A stretch of 7,248 nt of DNA from Paracoccaceae bacterium (GTDB lineage: Bacteria; Pseudomonadota; Alphaproteobacteria; Rhodobacterales; Rhodobacteraceae), in assembly GCA_020832725.1 (NCBI GenBank), contig JAFIEC010000343.1, forward strand, positions 1-7,248, read 5' to 3'. The translations under genes and the position numbers were made by a program. Positions 1 to 5,442 of the stretch are shown piece after piece. The number at the start of each line of letters is the position of its first letter. Positions within the stretch are counted from its first letter, which is position 1. Below the pieces are notes generated by a model that was not told the DNA's origin, ran no database searches, and worked only from the letters and a program-made list of their open reading frames with translations.

Positions 1-484
1 CGATGATCTCGAACGTGTCCCGCGCTTCCCGGTCCATCTTGTTGCAGAAGGTCAGGATGGGCAGGTCGCGCAGGCGGCAGACCTCGAACAGCTTGCGGGT
101 CTGGCTCTCGACCCCCTTTGCCCCGTCGATGACCATGATCGCAGCATCCACCGCCGTGAGCGTGCGATAGGTATCCTCGGAAAAGTCGCTGTGCCCCGGT
201 GTATCCACAAGATTGAAGCGGAACTCGCGGAAATCGAAGGACATGGCCGAGGCCGAGACCGAGATGCCACGATCCTTTTCCATCTGCATGAAGTCCGAGC
301 GCGTGCGCCGGGCCTCGCCCTTGGCCCGCACCTGACCGGCCATCTGGATGGCCCCGCCGAACAGCAGGAATTTTTCCGTCAGCGTGGTCTTGCCGGCATC
401 GGGGTGCGAGATGATGGCAAAGGTGCGCCGCCGCGCGATTTCGGGCGGAAGCTCGGGGCGGTTCGAGGGGGCGGGACTGCTCAT
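1..484 (-). CDS. prfC: Peptide chain release factor 3 (RF3), N-terminal part, cut by window edge
   Basis: RF3 is a cytoplasmic translational GTPase that removes RF1/RF2 from the ribosome after peptide release. The first 161 residues are visible and the frame is open to the left edge; the whole family is about 530 residues. The GTP-binding motifs appear in order: P-loop HPDAGKTT (27-34), switch I region with EKDRGIS (69-75), G3 DTPGHSDFSEDTYRT (94-108) and G4 NKMD (148-151). SEDTYRTLTAVD and the RRTFAIISHPDAGKTT start are diagnostic for RF3 rather than EF-G or LepA. The ATG at 484 leaves 17 residues before RRTF, close to the E. coli protein, so the start is credible, although no good Shine-Dalgarno precedes it. 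The gene lies 51 bases downstream of the Hint-domain gene on the same strand. Identification is firm; only the missing C-terminal two thirds is unseen. Confidence 0.95.
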   Translation of the reverse strand, partial: MSSPAPSNRPELPPEIARRRTFAIISHPDAGKTTLTEKFLLFGGAIQMAGQVRAKGEARRTRSDFMQMEKDRGISVSASAMSFDFREFRFNLVDTPGHSDFSEDTYRTLTAVDAAIMVIDGAKGVESQTRKLFEVCRLRDLPILTFCNKMDREARDTFEII

Positions 485-501
485 GGCGCGGGAGTAGCCC
501 A

Positions 502-517
502 GCCCGCGCGCGCGGGC
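502..517. repeat. Perfect 16-base GC-only palindrome between Hint gene and prfC
   Basis: The 16 bases GCCCGCGCGCGCGGGC are their own reverse complement. They lie in the 51-base gap between the stop of the Hint-domain gene (536) and the prfC start (484). As RNA they could form a short GC stem, but no T-tract follows on either strand, so this is not a convincing intrinsic terminator. The alternating GC core may simply reflect base composition. Its role is unknown. Confidence 0.4.
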
Positions 518-535
518 AAGCCGGGCCGGATGCTC

Positions 536-1513
536 CTAGCGCGGCATCACCTCGCGCAGCAGGGTCCGGGCTTCATGCGCCTCGAGCGACATGCGCCGTG
601 CCTCGGGCCGGGCCTGCCTGCGGGCCAGTTCGGGGAACAGCGTCAGGATCTCGTCCCGGGCCTCTGGCGCGAGGCCGGAGAGCGTCCCCTCCTCCAGATG
701 GAGGCTTTCGCTTGGCACATCCTCGGCCCAGACGATCTGGTGGTCGTCAAACAGGATGTGGACATAATCCACCGACCCGCCGGACCGGCGATAGATGGTG
801 TCGCCATTGACCATGTCGCGGGCGCGGATCAGCACCTCCGGCTCGCCAAGCATGACCTCGGCCCGCCAGTCGCGCAGCATCAGGCGATGCTCGGGGCTGA
901 CGATAAGCTCGCGGGGGTTGCCGATGGAACCGGCGGAAAAGACGACCGGGGCAAGGTGCCCCTCGGCGCGGACCGCGCGCCGCCCGGCCCACCGCACCGG
1001 GCGCGGGCCGTTGTCCAGCGTCTCGACCAGATCGCCGGGCGCAATATCCTCCACCGGGCAGAGGCTGCCGTCGGCCATGCGGATACGCGTGCCCCGCGTG
1101 AAACAGGGAGAGCCGTGGGCAGGCCCGGGAATCGCGGCGCGGGCCTCGGCGATGGAGATGAGGGTGTATTCCAGCCCGGTCACGATGGGCGAGAGCGGCA
1201 CGAAGACCGACGCCGCTTCGGGCGCGCGCGCGGGATCTAGCACAGCAACCTCCAGCCGGGAGGTGTCGGTGCCGAGAAACGTCAGGCGCAGGCGGGCGGG
1301 CAGCAGCTCGGCCAGATCGGCGCCGCCCACGGGCACGGGCAGCCTCTCGGCCTCGGCGCGGCGGGAGAGCACATAGATGTCACCCGCACAGGGCGCGCCC
1401 CAGGGATCAAGCCCCTCGCCCTGGTTCGCGCCACTCACGACGCGGAAATCGCGCAACGGGTAGGCATCGACAGCGATGCGCCCGAGGGCATTATATGACA
1501 TATCGTTCGGCAT
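536..1513 (-). CDS. Hint-domain protein (Hint_2 type), function unknown
   Basis: This protein has 325 residues from the chosen ATG. A Hint (hedgehog/intein) fold starts with CFTRGTRI about 136 residues in; its first Cys is the expected nucleophile. GDLVETLDNGPRPVRWAGRR follows, then the block-B type SPEHRL motif about 70 residues after the Cys, and a C-terminal VDYVHILFDDHQIVWAEDVPSESL. This is the stand-alone Hint arrangement that Rhodobacteraceae carry in many copies. The N-terminal half, with DFRVVSGANQGEG, belongs to the same architecture but has no known activity. No signal peptide, membrane segment, endonuclease insertion or intein-type C-terminal His-Asn is visible, so splicing is unlikely; Cys-dependent self-cleavage is possible. 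Start: an AAAGAG lies 6 bases before the ATG at 1513, but an in-frame GTG at 1531 (GGGGAG 10 bases upstream) would add 6 residues. The substrate and partner are unknown. prfC follows on the same strand. Confidence 0.85.
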   Translation of the reverse strand: MPNDMSYNALGRIAVDAYPLRDFRVVSGANQGEGLDPWGAPCAGDIYVLSRRAEAERLPVPVGGADLAELLPARLRLTFLGTDTSRLEVAVLDPARAPEAASVFVPLSPIVTGLEYTLISIAEARAAIPGPAHGSPCFTRGTRIRMADGSLCPVEDIAPGDLVETLDNGPRPVRWAGRRAVRAEGHLAPVVFSAGSIGNPRELIVSPEHRLMLRDWRAEVMLGEPEVLIRARDMVNGDTIYRRSGGSVDYVHILFDDHQIVWAEDVPSESLHLEEGTLSGLAPEARDEILTLFPELARRQARPEARRMSLEAHEARTLLREVMPR

Positions 1514-1519
1514 CAGCAG

Positions 1520-1525
1520 CTCTTT
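1520..1525 (-). promoter_or_regulatory. Shine-Dalgarno favouring ATG 1513 for the Hint gene
   Basis: AAAGAG lies 6 bases upstream of the ATG at 1513 on the minus strand, an ideal spacing. It falls inside the extended frame that would begin at the GTG at 1531. It is the main reason for preferring the shorter protein, but the alternative GTG has GGGGAG 10 bases upstream, so the choice is not certain. Confidence 0.5.
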
Positions 1526-1574
1526 CGGCACGTGTACCAGGCTCCCCAGCCCGGTCTAGCGCCCCCCGTATTCA

Positions 1575-1603
1575 CAAATGGTTATGCCCGGTGCGCGTGT
1601 CAA
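1575..1603 (-). promoter_or_regulatory. Possible sigma-70 promoter for the Hint gene
   Basis: A perfect -35 hexamer TTGACA is read on the minus strand at 1603-1598. With a 17-base spacer the -10 position is CATTTG (1580-1575), a poor match, although the local 1568-1590 stretch is clearly AT-richer than its surroundings. Alphaproteobacterial promoters often keep TTGAC and tolerate weak -10 boxes. Transcription would start about 55 bases before the ATG at 1513. The -35 box is directly visible; promoter function is inferred. Confidence 0.35.
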
Positions 1604-1797
1604 TCGCGGGGTGGCCAGGCGGCGGAAATGCGGCAGAAATCAGCCAGTGGTTCCGCGGAGAGGCAACAAAACACCACCGCAAGGGATCATCGTTTCGCCC
1701 CGGGAAATGCCGGGCTGCGCCAGCCCTCACGCCGCGGCCGGGCCGGGCAGCGGTGATTCGTCCCGCCGCACGAGACCGTCAGGATGGGTGCGGGCCA

Positions 1798-1826
1798 TTG
1801 ACGCCGACCGGGGCATGTCCGAAAAC
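1798..1826 (+). promoter_or_regulatory. Possible sigma-70 promoter for the SDR gene
   Basis: TTGACG (1798-1803) is followed after 17 bases by GAAAAC (1821-1826), which matches three of the six -10 positions. Transcription would begin about 10 bases before the strong Shine-Dalgarno at 1838, giving a very short leader. The -35 match is good and the -10 is weak, so this is only a candidate. Confidence 0.3.
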
Positions 1827-1837
1827 GCCAGAAGTAC

Positions 1838-1845
1838 AGGGAGGG
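1838..1845 (+). promoter_or_regulatory. Strong Shine-Dalgarno setting the SDR start at 1851
   Basis: AGGGAGGG ends 5 bases before the ATG at 1851. The reading frame is open back to an ATG at 1578, but the extra residues resemble nothing and have no ribosome-binding site. The conserved protein starts at MDLGLKGKQA, so this site decides the start. Confidence 0.8.
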
Positions 1846-1850
1846 TCGAC

Positions 1851-2630
1851 ATGGATCTGGGTCTGAAGGGGAAACAGGCGATCGTCTGCGCCTCGTCACG
1901 GGGGCTGGGGCGCGGATGTGCCGAGGCACTGGCGGCGGAAGGGGTGCATCTGGTGCTGAACGCACGCGGCAGCGAGGCGCTGGAGAGCACGGCCGAAGCC
2001 ATTGCGCGCCGCTTTGGCGTGGAGGTCAGCACGGTGCCCGGCGATGTCACCGATCCAGCGGTCCGCGACGCGCTGCTGGCCGCCTGCCCTGCCCCCGATA
2101 TCCTTGTGAACAATGCAGGCGGCCCGCCGCCGGGCATGTGGCAGGACTGGTCGCGCGACGACTTCATTGCCGCGCTCGATGCCAACATGCTGGCCCCGAT
2201 CGCCCTGATCTCGGGCACGCTGCCGGGGATGATGGAGCGGGGCTGGGGGCGGATCGTCAACATCACTTCGCAGGCGGTGCGCGCGCCCATTGCCCGGCTG
2301 GGCCTGTCGAATGCGGCGCGGATGGGGCTGACCGGTTATGTCGCAGGCACGGCCCGGCAGGTGGCGCATCGGGGGGTCACCATCAACAACCTGCTGCCCG
2401 GCCTGCATGCCACGGCAAGGGCCGACGCCCTCGACAGCGGTGAGGCGCGGCAGGAGAACATCTCCATCGAGGCGGCCCGCGCGCGCAGGATGGCCGCAAT
2501 TCCCGTGGGCCGCTATGGCACGGCCGAGGAATTCGGCGCGGCCTGTGCCTTCCTGTGCTCGGTCCATGCCGGGTTCATCGTGGGGCAGAATATCATGCTT
2601 GACGGCGGGGCGACCAACATCTCTGTCTGA
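1851..2630 (+). CDS. SDR-family oxidoreductase (3-oxoacyl-ACP-reductase-like, atypical active site)
   Basis: This 259-residue protein has the usual length of the short-chain dehydrogenase/reductase family. The Rossmann glycine motif is ASSRGLGRG (14-22), where the classical form is TGxxxGxG. GDVTD lies at 64-68 and NNAGGPPPG at 87-95, and the C-terminal VGRYGTAEEF...GQNIMLDGG is typical of the family. The catalytic region NITS (137-140) keeps the Ser, but the YxxxK motif reads SNAAR (153-157), so Tyr is replaced by Ser and Lys by Arg. As I recall, this LSN-ARxGL pattern belongs to a beta-ketoacyl-reductase-like SDR subgroup (cd05344) known for an imperfect cofactor motif and tetrad, so it is probably a family trait rather than a mutation. 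NAD(P) binding is likely; reduction of a ketone or alcohol by the classical mechanism is doubtful, and the substrate is unknown. The gene ends 118 bases before tatA and may be a separate transcription unit. Confidence 0.9.
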   Translation: MDLGLKGKQAIVCASSRGLGRGCAEALAAEGVHLVLNARGSEALESTAEAIARRFGVEVSTVPGDVTDPAVRDALLAACPAPDILVNNAGGPPPGMWQDWSRDDFIAALDANMLAPIALISGTLPGMMERGWGRIVNITSQAVRAPIARLGLSNAARMGLTGYVAGTARQVAHRGVTINNLLPGLHATARADALDSGEARQENISIEAARARRMAAIPVGRYGTAEEFGAACAFLCSVHAGFIVGQNIMLDGGATNISV

Positions 2631-2674
2631 GGGCGGATTTCGGCGTATCGCTTCGGCCCACGGCGCGCGCCCCT

Positions 2675-2703
2675 TTGAACTTGAGCGCGAAACCGATACA
2701 TGA
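2675..2703 (+). promoter_or_regulatory. Possible promoter of the tat operon
   Basis: The 118-base gap before tatA contains TTGAAC (2675-2680), immediately followed by TTGAGC (2681-2686), and then GATACATG (2695-2702). Spacing from the first TTG box to TACATG (2698-2703) is 17 bases, but that -10 is weak; GATACA is too close. The position suits a tatABC promoter with a leader of about 40 bases. This is a candidate only; no terminator for the SDR gene is visible in the same gap. Confidence 0.3.
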
Positions 2704-2735
2704 CAGGGGTAGAGGGTGGACCAGTTCCGCCCGAC

Positions 2736-2743
2736 AAGGAGAG
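2736..2743 (+). promoter_or_regulatory. Shine-Dalgarno of tatA
   Basis: AAGGAGAG ends 5 bases before the ATG at 2749. It settles the start against an in-frame GTG at 2716, which would add 11 charged residues in front of the membrane segment and has no comparable site. Confidence 0.8.
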
Positions 2744-2748
2744 ACGAC

Positions 2749-2964
2749 ATGCTCAACAATATCGGTCCTGCGGGCCTGCTGCTGCTGGCTGTTGTCGTCC
2801 TCGTGCTGTTCGGACGCGGCAAGATCGCTGCGATGATGGGCGAGGTCGGCAAGGGCATCACCGCCTTCAAGCGCGGTGTCAGCGACGGCAAGGCGGAAAT
2901 CGAGAACGCCACCGCCGAGAACGCGCGTGACGTGACGCCCAAGGAAGAGAAGGACAAGGTCTGA
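2749..2964 (+). CDS. tatA: Twin-arginine translocase subunit TatA
   Basis: TatA is the small subunit that assembles in many copies around the TatBC receptor to let folded proteins cross the inner membrane. The protein has 71 residues, within the normal range for the family. A single membrane segment covers residues 5-20 (GPAGLLLLAVVVLVL region). It is followed by the FG hinge (21-22) and the amphipathic helix RGKIAAMMGEVGKGITAFKRG (23-43), with the conserved GKG and FKRG. The tail (50-71) is short, charged and acidic-to-mixed. N-out/C-in topology is expected. This is the first gene of tatA-tatB-tatC-ATPase; a 63-base gap with a hairpin separates it from tatB, unlike the ATGA overlaps further down. 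It could in principle be named TatE, but its position in a full operon makes tatA the right symbol. Confidence 0.96.
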   Translation: MLNNIGPAGLLLLAVVVLVLFGRGKIAAMMGEVGKGITAFKRGVSDGKAEIENATAENARDVTPKEEKDKV

Positions 2965-2973
2965 ACGCCGGCA

Positions 2974-2992
2974 CCCGAAAGGGAGCCTCGGG
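2974..2992 (+). repeat. Small hairpin between tatA and tatB
   Basis: CCCGA (2974-2978) and TCGGG (2988-2992) can pair across a 9-base loop. The flanking GCC and GGC could extend the stem over an internal loop. No T-tract follows, so it is not a standard terminator. A stem here could stabilise the tatA end of the message or reduce readthrough, which would fit the excess of TatA over TatB and TatC known from other bacteria. The pairing is visible; the role is inferred. Confidence 0.35.
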
Positions 2993-3027
2993 CAGGCATG
3001 TGTGATCGGGCGGGGCGGTAGCGGGAG

Positions 3028-3672
3028 ATGCTGGACATCGGCTTGACCGAGCTTCTCGTCATCGGGATCGTGGCGCTGATCGTCGTGGGCCCGAAGGACC
3101 TGCCGGGCCTGTTCCGGTCGGTGGGGCAGTTCACTGCCCGCGCGCGCGCCATGGCGCGCGAATTCTCCCGCTCCATGGAAGATGCCGCCCGCGAAAGCGG
3201 ATTGGACGAGGCCCGGCGCGACCTGCGCGAGATGACCTCGGAAAAGAACCTCGGCCTCGACAAGCTCTCCGACACCGCCCGGCAGGCCGCGCGCGGGATG
3301 GATACGGTGCGCAAGGCCGCAAGGGGCGATGTGAAAGGGCTGGCGCGCGACGTCGCGGCGCGCTCGCGTGGCGACGAGGGAGACGAGGGGCCAAAGCCCG
3401 GCTCGGACAAGCCCGCCCCCGCCCCCGCAGACACGGCACGTCCGGGCCCCTCCACCGGAACGCGGCCGCGCAAACCCGCAGCCCGGAAAGCCGCAGCCGA
3501 CGTGTCCGCCCCCGAAAAGGCCCCGACGGCCCGCAAGACAGCCCCCGCAAAGGCCAAGCCAGCGGCGCCCGCAAAGGCCAGGGCTGCGGCATCTGCAAAG
3601 CGCAAGCCGCCTGCGCGCAAGACCGCGCCCGATCCCTCTGCCCCGGGCGGTGCTGACGGAGGGGGCGCATGA
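3028..3672 (+). CDS. tatB: Twin-arginine translocase subunit TatB with long basic tail
   Basis: TatB pairs with TatC in the inner membrane to form the receptor for twin-arginine signal peptides. The protein has 214 residues, somewhat longer than the 171 of E. coli. The N-terminus MLDIGLTELLVIGIVALIVVGPKDLPG is the TatB signature: Glu8, a membrane segment at about 5-21, the Gly-Pro hinge (21-22), then an amphipathic helix (about 25-50) and a charged helical region to about 118. Residues 122-214 are low-complexity Ala/Pro/Lys/Arg, with about 20 basic against 6 acidic residues and ARKTAP occurring twice (168-173, 196-201). This resembles histone H1-like tails. The start is fixed by the signature, although GGGAG directly touches the ATG, which is unusually close for a ribosome-binding site. 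The stop codon overlaps the tatC start (ATGA). Confidence 0.95.
   Translation: MLDIGLTELLVIGIVALIVVGPKDLPGLFRSVGQFTARARAMAREFSRSMEDAARESGLDEARRDLREMTSEKNLGLDKLSDTARQAARGMDTVRKAARGDVKGLARDVAARSRGDEGDEGPKPGSDKPAPAPADTARPGPSTGTRPRKPAARKAAADVSAPEKAPTARKTAPAKAKPAAPAKARAAASAKRKPPARKTAPDPSAPGGADGGGA
3544..3580 (+). repeat. Short direct repeat in the tatB tail
   Basis: The 13 bases CCCGCAAAGGCCA occur at 3544-3556 and again at 3568-3580. They lie within the Ala/Pro/Lys-rich coding stretch of about 3410-3640. The repeat keeps the reading frame and encodes PAKA twice. Such repeats can expand or shrink and may make tail length vary between strains. Confidence 0.6.
3658..3665 (+). promoter_or_regulatory. 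Strong Shine-Dalgarno of tatC inside the tatB end
   Basis: GGAGGGGG lies within the last tatB codons. GGAGG is 6 bases before the ATG at 3669, so tatC has its own efficient site in addition to coupling through the ATGA overlap. Confidence 0.75.
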
Positions 3673-4592
3673 GCAGCGCGCTCGACGACGAAGAGGTCGA
3701 GCAGTCAAGCGCGCCTCTGATCGAGCATCTGGCGGAATTGCGCACGCGCATCGTGCGGTCGCTTCTCGCCTTCATCGTCGGCATGGTGCTGTGCTTTACC
3801 GTCTGGAACCCGATCTTCCTGTTCCTGACCCAGCCGATCTGCACGGCTCTGGCCGAGCGGGGGCAGGATTGCAGCCTGATCCTGATCAAGCTGCAGGAAG
3901 GTTTCTTCGTGGCGGTGCGGATTTCGGTTCTGGGCGGCTTCGTTCTGGCCTTCCCCTATATCGCCGCGCAGGCTTGGCGCTTTGTCGCCCCCGGGCTGTA
4001 TCGTGACGAGAAATCCGCGTTTCTGCCGTTCATCATCGCCTCGCCAGTCATGTTCCTGCTGGGCGCATCCTTTGCCTTCTATGGCGTCATTCCGCTGGCC
4101 TTCAATTTCTTCCTGTCATTCCAGTCGGGCGGGCTGATCGGAGGCGAGGTGGCCGAGGGGGTGCAGGCCCCGCTGGGCGTGACCTTCCAGGGTTCGATCG
4201 CGGAATATCTCTCGCTGACCATCAAGTTCATCGTGGCCTTCGGTCTGTGCTTTCAATTGCCCGTGTTGCTGACGCTGATGGGCAAGGCGGGGCTGGTCTC
4301 GTCCCAGGGGCTGGGTCGGGTTCGTAAATATGCGGTTGTGGCGATCCTTGCGCTGGCAGCCGTGGTCACACCGCCGGATGTGGTGACACAGATCATCCTG
4401 TTCACGGTCGTCTACGGCCTGTACGAGATTTCCATCCTGCTGGTCCGCTGGGTCGAGAAACGCCGCCGCGAGGAAGAGATCGCGGAATTCGGCGAGGCAT
4501 TCGACGACATGGCCGATGATCTCGCCGATGATGCCGCCGACGATCTGGCATCCGAGCCCGATGATGGCAGCGGCGGGCGCGGCGGGTCATGA
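3669..4592 (+). CDS. tatC: Sec-independent translocase TatC with acidic C-terminal tail
   Basis: TatC is the polytopic core of the twin-arginine translocase and binds the RR signal peptide. The protein has 307 residues, against 258 in E. coli. Conserved signs are LIEHLAELRTRI (17-28) on the cytoplasmic N-terminus, LQEGFFVAVRIS (75-86), FPYIAAQAWRFVAPGLYRDEK (95-115) with the key Glu of the first cytoplasmic loop, and TPPDVVTQ (234-241). Six membrane segments are expected at about 30-54, 79-101, 118-142, 180-202, 220-234 and 240-260. The second periplasmic loop (about 151-178) is a little longer than in E. coli. After WVEKRRR the last 40 residues form a cytoplasmic tail very rich in Asp and Glu, with ADD repeated three times (281-292). 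The gene overlaps tatB upstream and the AAA+ ATPase gene downstream by ATGA in both cases. Confidence 0.97.
   Translation: MSSALDDEEVEQSSAPLIEHLAELRTRIVRSLLAFIVGMVLCFTVWNPIFLFLTQPICTALAERGQDCSLILIKLQEGFFVAVRISVLGGFVLAFPYIAAQAWRFVAPGLYRDEKSAFLPFIIASPVMFLLGASFAFYGVIPLAFNFFLSFQSGGLIGGEVAEGVQAPLGVTFQGSIAEYLSLTIKFIVAFGLCFQLPVLLTLMGKAGLVSSQGLGRVRKYAVVAILALAAVVTPPDVVTQIILFTVVYGLYEISILLVRWVEKRRREEEIAEFGEAFDDMADDLADDAADDLASEPDDGSGGRGGS
4509..4544 (+). repeat. Three imperfect 12-base tandem repeats in the tatC tail
   Basis: Three consecutive 12-base units, ATGGCCGATGAT, CTCGCCGATGAT and GCCGCCGACGAT, encode MADD, LADD and AADD. They build the acidic tail of TatC and keep the frame, so copy number could change without breaking the protein. 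Confidence 0.65.
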
Positions 4593-5434
4593 GCGACGAG
4601 ATGTTCGCCCGAATTGCCGCCGCGCTGGAGCGGATGAGCTCGGCCCCGCCCCCGCCCCCGGATTTCGACGCCGCCGAGGGCTTTGTCTGGCATGTCGATC
4701 CCGACCGGCTGGTTCCGGTGCCGCGGATCGCGCGGGTGGGTATCGACCTGCTGGTGGGAATCGACCGCTCTCGCGACACACTGCTGGCCAACACCCTGCG
4801 CTTTGCCCGTGGAGAGGCCGCCAACAACGCCCTGCTGTGGGGTGCGCGCGGCATGGGCAAGTCGTCGCTGGTCAAGGCTGTCCACGCCAGCGCCGCCGCC
4901 GAGGCCCCGGGGTTGAAGCTGGTGGAGATCCAGCGCGAGGATCTGCCCTCGATCGGTCGCCTGCTGGGGCTGTTGCGCGACGCGCCAGATCGGCGGTTTC
5001 TGCTGTTCTGCGACGACCTGTCGTTTTCGCACGATGATTCCCACTACAAGACGCTCAAGGCAGTTCTGGATGGCGGGATCGAGGGGCGGCCCGCGAACGT
5101 GCTGTTCTATGCCACCTCCAACCGTCGCCACCTGATGCCCCGGGACATGATCGAGAACGAACGTTCATCTTCCATCACCCCATCCGAGGCGGTGGAGGAG
5201 AAGGTCTCGCTGTCCGACAGGTTCGGGCTGTGGCTGGGGTTTCATCCCTGCACCCAGGACGAATACCTGGCGATGATCCGGGGCTATTGTGATGCCCACG
5301 GGCTGGCCATCGGCGACGCGGATCTGCGCGCCGAGGCCATCGAATGGAGCCAGACCCGCGGCGGTCGCTCGGGTCGGGTGGCGTGGCAGTTCTTTACCGA
5401 TCTGGCAGGGCGGCGAGGCCTGCCCATCGCCTGA
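4589..5434 (+). CDS. AAA+ ATP-binding protein of the DUF815 family, coupled to tatC
   Basis: This 281-residue cytoplasmic protein shows no signal or membrane segment. It has the core of an AAA+ ATPase: Walker A GARGMGKSS (85-93), Walker B LLFCDDLSF (138-146) with adjacent Asp142-Asp143, the sensor-1-like TSN (176-178) followed by RRHLMPRDM, a candidate arginine-finger region SLSDRFG (207-213), and a C-terminal GGRSGRVAWQFF (258-269) suggestive of sensor 2. YKTLKAVLDGGIEGRPANVLFYATSNRRHL is characteristic of the DUF815 family, which has no established function. An N-terminal run of five prolines (20-24) precedes the domain. The start overlaps the tatC stop (ATGA) with only a weak GGCGGG site, so translation is probably coupled to tatC. 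It ends 8 bases before the convergent nlpD-like gene. A role in assembling or assisting the Tat system is inferred from position only. Confidence 0.9.
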   Translation: MSDEMFARIAAALERMSSAPPPPPDFDAAEGFVWHVDPDRLVPVPRIARVGIDLLVGIDRSRDTLLANTLRFARGEAANNALLWGARGMGKSSLVKAVHASAAAEAPGLKLVEIQREDLPSIGRLLGLLRDAPDRRFLLFCDDLSFSHDDSHYKTLKAVLDGGIEGRPANVLFYATSNRRHLMPRDMIENERSSSITPSEAVEEKVSLSDRFGLWLGFHPCTQDEYLAMIRGYCDAHGLAIGDADLRAEAIEWSQTRGGRSGRVAWQFFTDLAGRRGLPIA

Positions 5435-5442
5435 CCGGGCGC

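Larger units (their letters stand above)
1514..1850. other. Divergent intergenic region without a supported gene
   Basis: These 337 bases separate the Hint gene (minus) from the SDR gene (plus). Frames that stay open here give Arg/Pro/Ser-rich translations with no recognisable family and lack ribosome-binding sites. The region holds the minus-strand TTGACA candidate near 1600, an AT-richer patch at 1568-1590 and another around 1665-1695. A 6-base stem hairpin, GGGCTG-CGC-CAGCCC, lies at 1712-1726, and a plus-strand TTGACG lies at 1798. No T-tract follows the hairpin on either strand. No riboswitch or small RNA can be assigned. Confidence 0.5.

Noticed and set aside
191..1240. 349-codon open frame on the plus strand
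   Set aside because: It is antisense to prfC and the Hint gene, which both show strong family motifs. Its own translation shows none.
1712..1726. GGGCTG-CGC-CAGCCC hairpin as an intrinsic terminator
   Set aside because: No T-tract follows on either strand and neither flanking gene ends there.
1578..1850. N-terminal extension of the SDR protein to an upstream ATG
   Set aside because: The extension is not SDR-like, and a strong Shine-Dalgarno sits 5 bases before the ATG at 1851, where the conserved protein begins.
1495..1866. 123-codon plus-strand frame in the divergent gap
   Set aside because: It overlaps the Hint gene start and the SDR start, lacks a ribosome-binding site and has no family features.
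2716..2748. GTG start for tatA
   Set aside because: It would put charged residues before the membrane segment; AAGGAGAG points to the ATG at 2749.
1896..3620. 574-codon open frame on the minus strand
   Set aside because: It runs antisense through the SDR, tatA and tatB genes. Its Arg/Ala/Ser/Pro-rich translation matches no family and is a by-product of high GC.
3410..3640. Repetitive stretch as a CRISPR or mobile-element repeat
   Set aside because: The repeats are short, in frame and explained by Ala/Pro/Lys-rich coding sequence in tatB.
2593..3708. 371-codon open frame on the minus strand
   Set aside because: It is antisense to tatA and tatB with Arg/Gly/Cys-rich low-complexity translation and no ribosome-binding site.
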